From positions 14,481,433-14,545,432 of the forward strand of contig OZ038386.1 of NCBI GenBank assembly GCA_964036045.1: a stretch of 64,000 nt of DNA. Reading direction: 5' to 3'. Below, piece by piece: positions 63,463 to 64,000 of the stretch. Each line of letters opens with the position of its first letter. The first letter of the stretch is position 1. This DNA is from Eutreptiella sp. 'Long Island Sound 2002'. Its lineage: Eukaryota; Euglenozoa; Euglenophyceae; Eutreptiales; Eutreptiaceae. Position numbers and translations under genes: made by a program. A model generated the notes under the pieces. It saw only the letters and a list, made by a program, of their open reading frames with translations. It was not told the origin of the DNA and searched no databases.

Positions 63463-63831
63463 TGTCTGTCTGGGTGTGTATTAGCAGGCAATAATAAGTG
63501 TCATAGGTCGAGGTCCTGCAATGCATCCTTGCCATGGAGCAAACTACACCTGCAGTACCAGAGGAGCTTGTCGGGCAACAATCACTGCCTTTCGCATCAT
63601 TTGTGCGGATGGCTTCAACGATGTTGGCCTTTGTGTCAGTGCTAGAAACGGGATCGGAGTTAAGCTGCACGATCTCCTTGTCACTGATGGACGTTGCAGA
63701 GGTCCCATTCGCTGTCTGCATACTCGCCATGCTGGAAGGAGGCGTGCTGTGGATTGCCGCAGCGGTACTGGCTGTGCCGTTGACTGTCAAGCTTGTGTCA
63801 ACAATGGGATCTGCTCTCGGAGACGCGCGTT
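39673..63831 (-). CDS. Host gene: CUE-CUE-CUE-DUF1771-Smr domain protein (nine exons, 5' end outside window)
   Basis: Proposed exons, 5' to 3': 63831-63550, 61386-61223, 60300-60103, 59957-59762, 51653-51501, 50365-50205, 48562-48376, 43066-42933, 39834-39673. Junction phases (1,0,0,1,1,0,1,0) agree throughout, all introns are GT-AG, and the frame ends in TAA; 544 codons are visible. The protein has three CUE/UBA-like ubiquitin-binding helices, DUF1771 and Smr. That domain set is known in eukaryotic Smr proteins such as N4BP2-like and plant CUE-Smr proteins; Smr domains are nucleases or nucleic-acid binders. The start codon and perhaps more exons lie right of the window. Introns reach 8.1 kb and hold transposons. 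The exon chain is my reconstruction; exon 3 and exon 1 are least certain. Confidence 0.82.
40549..41204. mobile_element. MITE-like element with CAGGGGG termini
   Basis: 656 bp. The left end reads CAGGGGGGGGGGATTTCGTG and the right end, reversed, reads CAG, a longer G run, then GATTTCGTG, so the termini are inverted repeats. Inside, AAATTTCGCGG-type strings recur in both orientations. There is no coding frame and no clear target duplication (flanks GTGCTCTA and TGTAATAC differ). It lies in the last intron of the Smr gene. A string GAGGCGCCAAAGGCGCCGAGG inside (about 41030) recurs in altered form near 55325. Confidence 0.7.
42933..43066 (-). CDS. Smr gene exon 8: first half of Smr domain
   Basis: Acceptor CTTTGGTCTCCAG, donor GTCAAG|GTATGT. 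WQLDLHGLHVEEALAALERR is the Smr signature (LDLHG followed by the EA helix), preceded by a lysine-rich stretch (KAKKKN). Phase 1 in, 0 out. The preceding intron contains the oxygenase transposon, whose left end is 270 bases away. Confidence 0.9.
43331..43338. repeat. 8-bp target-site duplication, left
   Basis: ATCGAGCC directly before the transposon terminus; identical to 47129-47136. Confidence 0.92.
43533..43710 (-). repeat. Left subterminal 83-bp repeat array
   Basis: Two full units and part of a third (starts at 43533, 43616 and about 43697). They are the reverse complement of the units at 46641-46990. Core: TTTTTAGTCTGATGCTT and CTGCAGCCCCTGTTGTC. Confidence 0.88.
45021..45626 (-). CDS. 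TET/JBP-like 2-oxoglutarate/Fe(II) oxygenase, transposon cargo
   Basis: 201 residues, ATG to TGA, single exon. The C-terminal 110 residues have the double-stranded beta-helix pattern: LPHTHKNDESTLSAIVCFGD, SGGEFF, then GVIFNSHCLHCPLPWHGDR, ISLIYFS. The distal histidine (LH) and the arginine that would hold 2-oxoglutarate (GDR.SL) are in place. The first metal site, normally H-x-D, reads H-T-H by my alignment on the following FGD.SGGE, so activity is uncertain. TET/JBP enzymes oxidise 5-methyl pyrimidines in DNA or RNA, and relatives are known as cargo of fungal KDZ transposons. A general prolyl-hydroxylase-like enzyme is the alternative. Confidence 0.65.
   Translation of the reverse strand: MSEFDGEGVAQAAEELIRSSGNWRHIVKHNAAVQSLYLGALRGFAAYSQPSIACETETHSDLTRCLHALGGRLFPSVHWTCIQVIRRGKGTDPMLPHTHKNDESTLSAIVCFGDFSGGEFFSQGIISSGHQPAPVCTFHEGQPVHGVAVDPRRGVIFNSHCLHCPLPWHGDRISLIYFSAVAWRRLTRLQKQTLSALGFPA
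46641..46990 (+). repeat. Right subterminal 83-bp repeat array
   Basis: Units start at 46641, 46725, 46808, 46891 and 46974 (the last partial), a period of 83-84 bp. Core: TTGGGAC..., GGCAAGCATCAGACTAAAAA and GACAGCAGGGGCTGC. It is in inverted orientation to 43533-43710. Confidence 0.92.
47129..47136. repeat. 8-bp target-site duplication, right
   Basis: ATCGAGCC directly after the transposon terminus CCCCTG. Confidence 0.92.
48376..48562 (-). CDS. Smr gene exon 7: DUF1771 body
   Basis: Acceptor GTCGTTGTCAG, donor CCGCAG|GTGACA. AAAAYSEGDGATAHQLATEA and LHAAAAERIEKELN match the DUF1771 pattern (A..AY..GD...A..L..., A...I...N). DUF1771 nearly always sits just before Smr and is thought to help nucleic-acid binding. 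Phase 0 in, 1 out. Confidence 0.82.
49008..49430 (+). repeat. Dispersed GC-rich repeat, copies 2 and 3 in tandem
   Basis: Two units starting at 49008 and 49287 (279 bp apart), each opening CCCTGTGTGACATTCC. They share TCACCCGTTCTTCCCTTCGC and CTGCGGCCGGTG, and correspond to 35444-36010. They lie in the Smr intron between exons 6 and 7. Confidence 0.75.
50205..50365 (-). CDS. Smr gene exon 6: start of DUF1771
   Basis: Acceptor GCGCTGATGCAG, donor CGCAAG|GTCTGG. An acidic, Gly-rich stretch leads into DRHDVYWKHRK, which joins in phase 0 to EAVRLDKAAQ of the next exon. The join reproduces the usual DUF1771 start (aromatic, then R..EA). A slightly upstream acceptor exists but would break the phase. 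Confidence 0.68.
51144..51317 (+). repeat. 174-bp perfect direct repeat, copy 1
   Basis: From GCAAAGCAGGAGAGCACTAG to CGCGCCACAGTTC; identical to 51961-52134 by eye. No coding frame or inverted ends. Confidence 0.93.
51501..51653 (-). CDS. Smr gene exon 5: third CUE/UBA-like domain
   Basis: Acceptor CTTTTGTATGCAG, donor GCTGCAG|GTGTGT. It encodes LLQRWGWAGTELVRTILKAC and YDVDLAQAWLSDM, a UBA/CUE-like three-helix pattern more diverged than the other two. Phase 1 in and out. The exon lies between the two copies of a perfect 174-bp repeat. Confidence 0.72.
51961..52134 (+). repeat. 174-bp perfect direct repeat, copy 2
   Basis: Second copy, 817 bp to the right of the first. Smr exon 5 (51501-51653) lies between the two. 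Confidence 0.93.
53766..53803 (+). repeat. AATC microsatellite
   Basis: Nine perfect AATC units in the large Smr intron. Confidence 0.98.
55241..55502 (+). repeat. 190-bp tandem duplication with G and C tracts
   Basis: G-run, GGGGTCC(A/G)AGGGG, C-run, CCAGGAG(G/A), TGAGTTGTT appears twice, about 190 bp apart. The spacer carries GAGGCGCCGAAGGCGCCGAAG, like the string near 41030 in the 40549 element. Confidence 0.65.
56742..56773 (+). repeat. CA microsatellite
   Basis: About 16 CA units with one CG interruption. Confidence 0.97.
57669..59085. mobile_element. Possible TIR element with CAGGGGGG termini
   Basis: The left end reads CAGGGGGGGATATTGCACGG followed by GGACTATTTGGG and GGACAATTTC. 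The right end, reversed, reads CAGC, a G run, GGACTATGTGTGGGGACAATT. The blocks GGACTAT and GGACAATTT occur in the same order, so these look like diverged inverted termini. GGGGACTATTT is shared with the 40549 element. Only TA flanks both ends as a possible duplication. A shorter element ending near 58045 is the alternative. It lies in Smr intron 4. Confidence 0.5.
58091..58702 (-). CDS. Unknown frame inside the 57669 element
   Basis: 203 residues, basic and low in hydrophobics (RRYVWVHTTEAADEDKYKN, TARMYGGNRNQFRGP, SPAKDFADRVKYLTRDM). I recognise no domain. The composition is more protein-like than the overlapping frames, and it lies wholly within the inverted termini, but there is no further support. 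Confidence 0.3.
   Translation of the reverse strand: MPQYRSNRREPWGTRPWYKHPGWWPKQRGMQRAPQPQRRYVWVHTTEAADEDKYKNPDVTSRTVQKVVWDVQRGTTARMYGGNRNQFRGPGQAPAEVYIGSAMKEGAQPGARPRPSSGGRPPTCAKYTDSNIDHNPKGCRWTRSDARGTDRGRAVQQSPAKDFADRVKYLTRDMAIGKQRMPENQRENASEKISSTRSSSGGN
59762..59957 (-). CDS. Smr gene exon 4: second CUE domain
   Basis: Acceptor GCGCTCGCACAG, donor GCAAAAG|GTACTG. It encodes TLKQVLQGSGHGDDHL and ILRQHDGNVQAAIAALLDD, a good CUE pattern (hydrophobic-rich first helix, then GNV..AI..LL), followed by a basic tail (CPRNKPTKKQGWGNYAK). Phase 0 in, 1 out. Confidence 0.82.
60103..60300 (-). CDS. Smr gene exon 3, candidate linker exon
   Basis: 66 codons, phase 0 to 0, acceptor AACACAACTCAG and donor TTGATG|GTAGCG. 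Ser/Thr/Pro-rich (ETTSPAPGKSSGRLATPDL), as linkers between ubiquitin-binding modules often are. It could be skipped without changing frame, and no domain supports it. Confidence 0.45.
61223..61386 (-). CDS. Smr gene exon 2: first CUE domain
   Basis: Acceptor TGTGCTGCAG, donor GAAGAG|GTAATT. It encodes a CUE-like helix set: LESLRQVLPNHSDAVLKAAL, then GSAHAAVTFLLGEE. The leucine-proline start, the middle acidic helix and the final di-leucine fit the fold. Phase 1 in, phase 0 out. Confidence 0.8.
62398..62502 (+). repeat. Dispersed C-rich repeat, copy 1
   Basis: TGCCAATGCCCCC, GGAATGAAGAATCATGACCCC, TGTCAATGG and GAAGAATCTTGGCCC occur in the same order as at 62940-63043. Confidence 0.75.
62661..62766 (+). 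repeat. Tandem duplication of about 66 bp
   Basis: TTGCCCAT(G/A)..AGGAGCTGCC(T) to CTAGAGAG is present twice (about 62661 and 62723). Confidence 0.65.
62940..63043 (+). repeat. Dispersed C-rich repeat, copy 2
   Basis: Direct copy of 62398-62502, 540 bp away, both in the first visible Smr intron. Confidence 0.75.
63429..63460 (+). repeat. GT microsatellite
   Basis: Sixteen perfect TG units followed by TCTG repeats. Confidence 0.98.
63550..63831 (-). CDS. Smr gene exon 1 (visible)
   Basis: Acceptor CTTCTCTGCAG, donor CTGCAG|GTGTAG. It encodes about 94 Ser/Thr/Ala-rich residues without a domain (STPPSSMASMQTANGTSA, SDKEIVQLNSDPVSS). It is joined to the gene on phase (ends in 1, next exon starts in 1) and orientation only, so it is less secure than the domain exons. 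Confidence 0.55.
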
Positions 63832-64000
63832 CTGCAGAGAAGACGGATGCAAACGAGCGACCACAGGCTAAGCCCCAACAAATGACTTGTGAGACGACCT
63901 GTTTGTTTGTCGAGGTCAGTTGAGCAGGAGGAGGGGAGGACGAGAGGGCGGGGCCCTGCCAGCGAGAACAATCACAAGCACGATGTCACAGTGGCATCAT

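Overview
This 64 kb window looks like nuclear DNA of a eukaryote, most likely a unicellular alga or other protist with a repeat-laden genome; I cannot name the species. The reasons are GT-AG introns in a recognisable host gene, a chromodomain-bearing Ty3/gypsy retrotransposon, two different non-LTR retrotransposons, terminal-inverted-repeat DNA transposons, tRNA-derived repeats, many microsatellites and a 200-base assembly gap. There are no bacterial operons, rRNA genes or CRISPR arrays.

Layout. About 1-6150 is a non-LTR retrotransposon (LINE A) on the minus strand: endonuclease plus reverse transcriptase, then an RNase H/zinc-finger frame, then a 3' region with an array of stem-loops. About 6150-8980 is AT-rich and has no gene. 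8985-29249 is one Ty3/gypsy chromovirus on the minus strand, with 709-bp LTRs, a 5-bp target duplication, a primer-binding site matching initiator tRNA-Met and gag, protease, reverse transcriptase, RNase H, integrase and chromodomain frames broken by in-frame stops. A second, GC-rich LINE (LINE B, plus strand, 17629-26666) has inserted into its gag gene. It is flanked by a 13-bp target duplication and ends in a heptamer-repeat tail.

29255-39672 is mostly non-coding host and repeat sequence (AT-rich stretch, SINE-like repeat, GTGA array, gap, G-tract-rich repeats). 39673-63831 is one host gene on the minus strand. I reconstruct nine exons whose reading phases agree at every junction. They encode CUE-type ubiquitin-binding domains, then DUF1771 and a C-terminal Smr domain. 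The introns are swollen by transposons.

The most notable of these is a 3.79 kb element (43339-47128) with perfect 19-bp inverted termini, an exact 8-bp target duplication, inverted arrays of an 83-bp repeat, and a single 201-residue gene that resembles TET/JBP-type 2-oxoglutarate/Fe(II) oxygenases. Smaller elements with the same CAGGGGG-type ends sit in neighbouring introns.

How the parts relate: the only host gene I can support is the Smr gene. Everything else recognisable is mobile DNA at various stages of decay, including a nested pair of retrotransposons and a transposon whose only visible gene is a putative nucleic-acid-modifying oxygenase.
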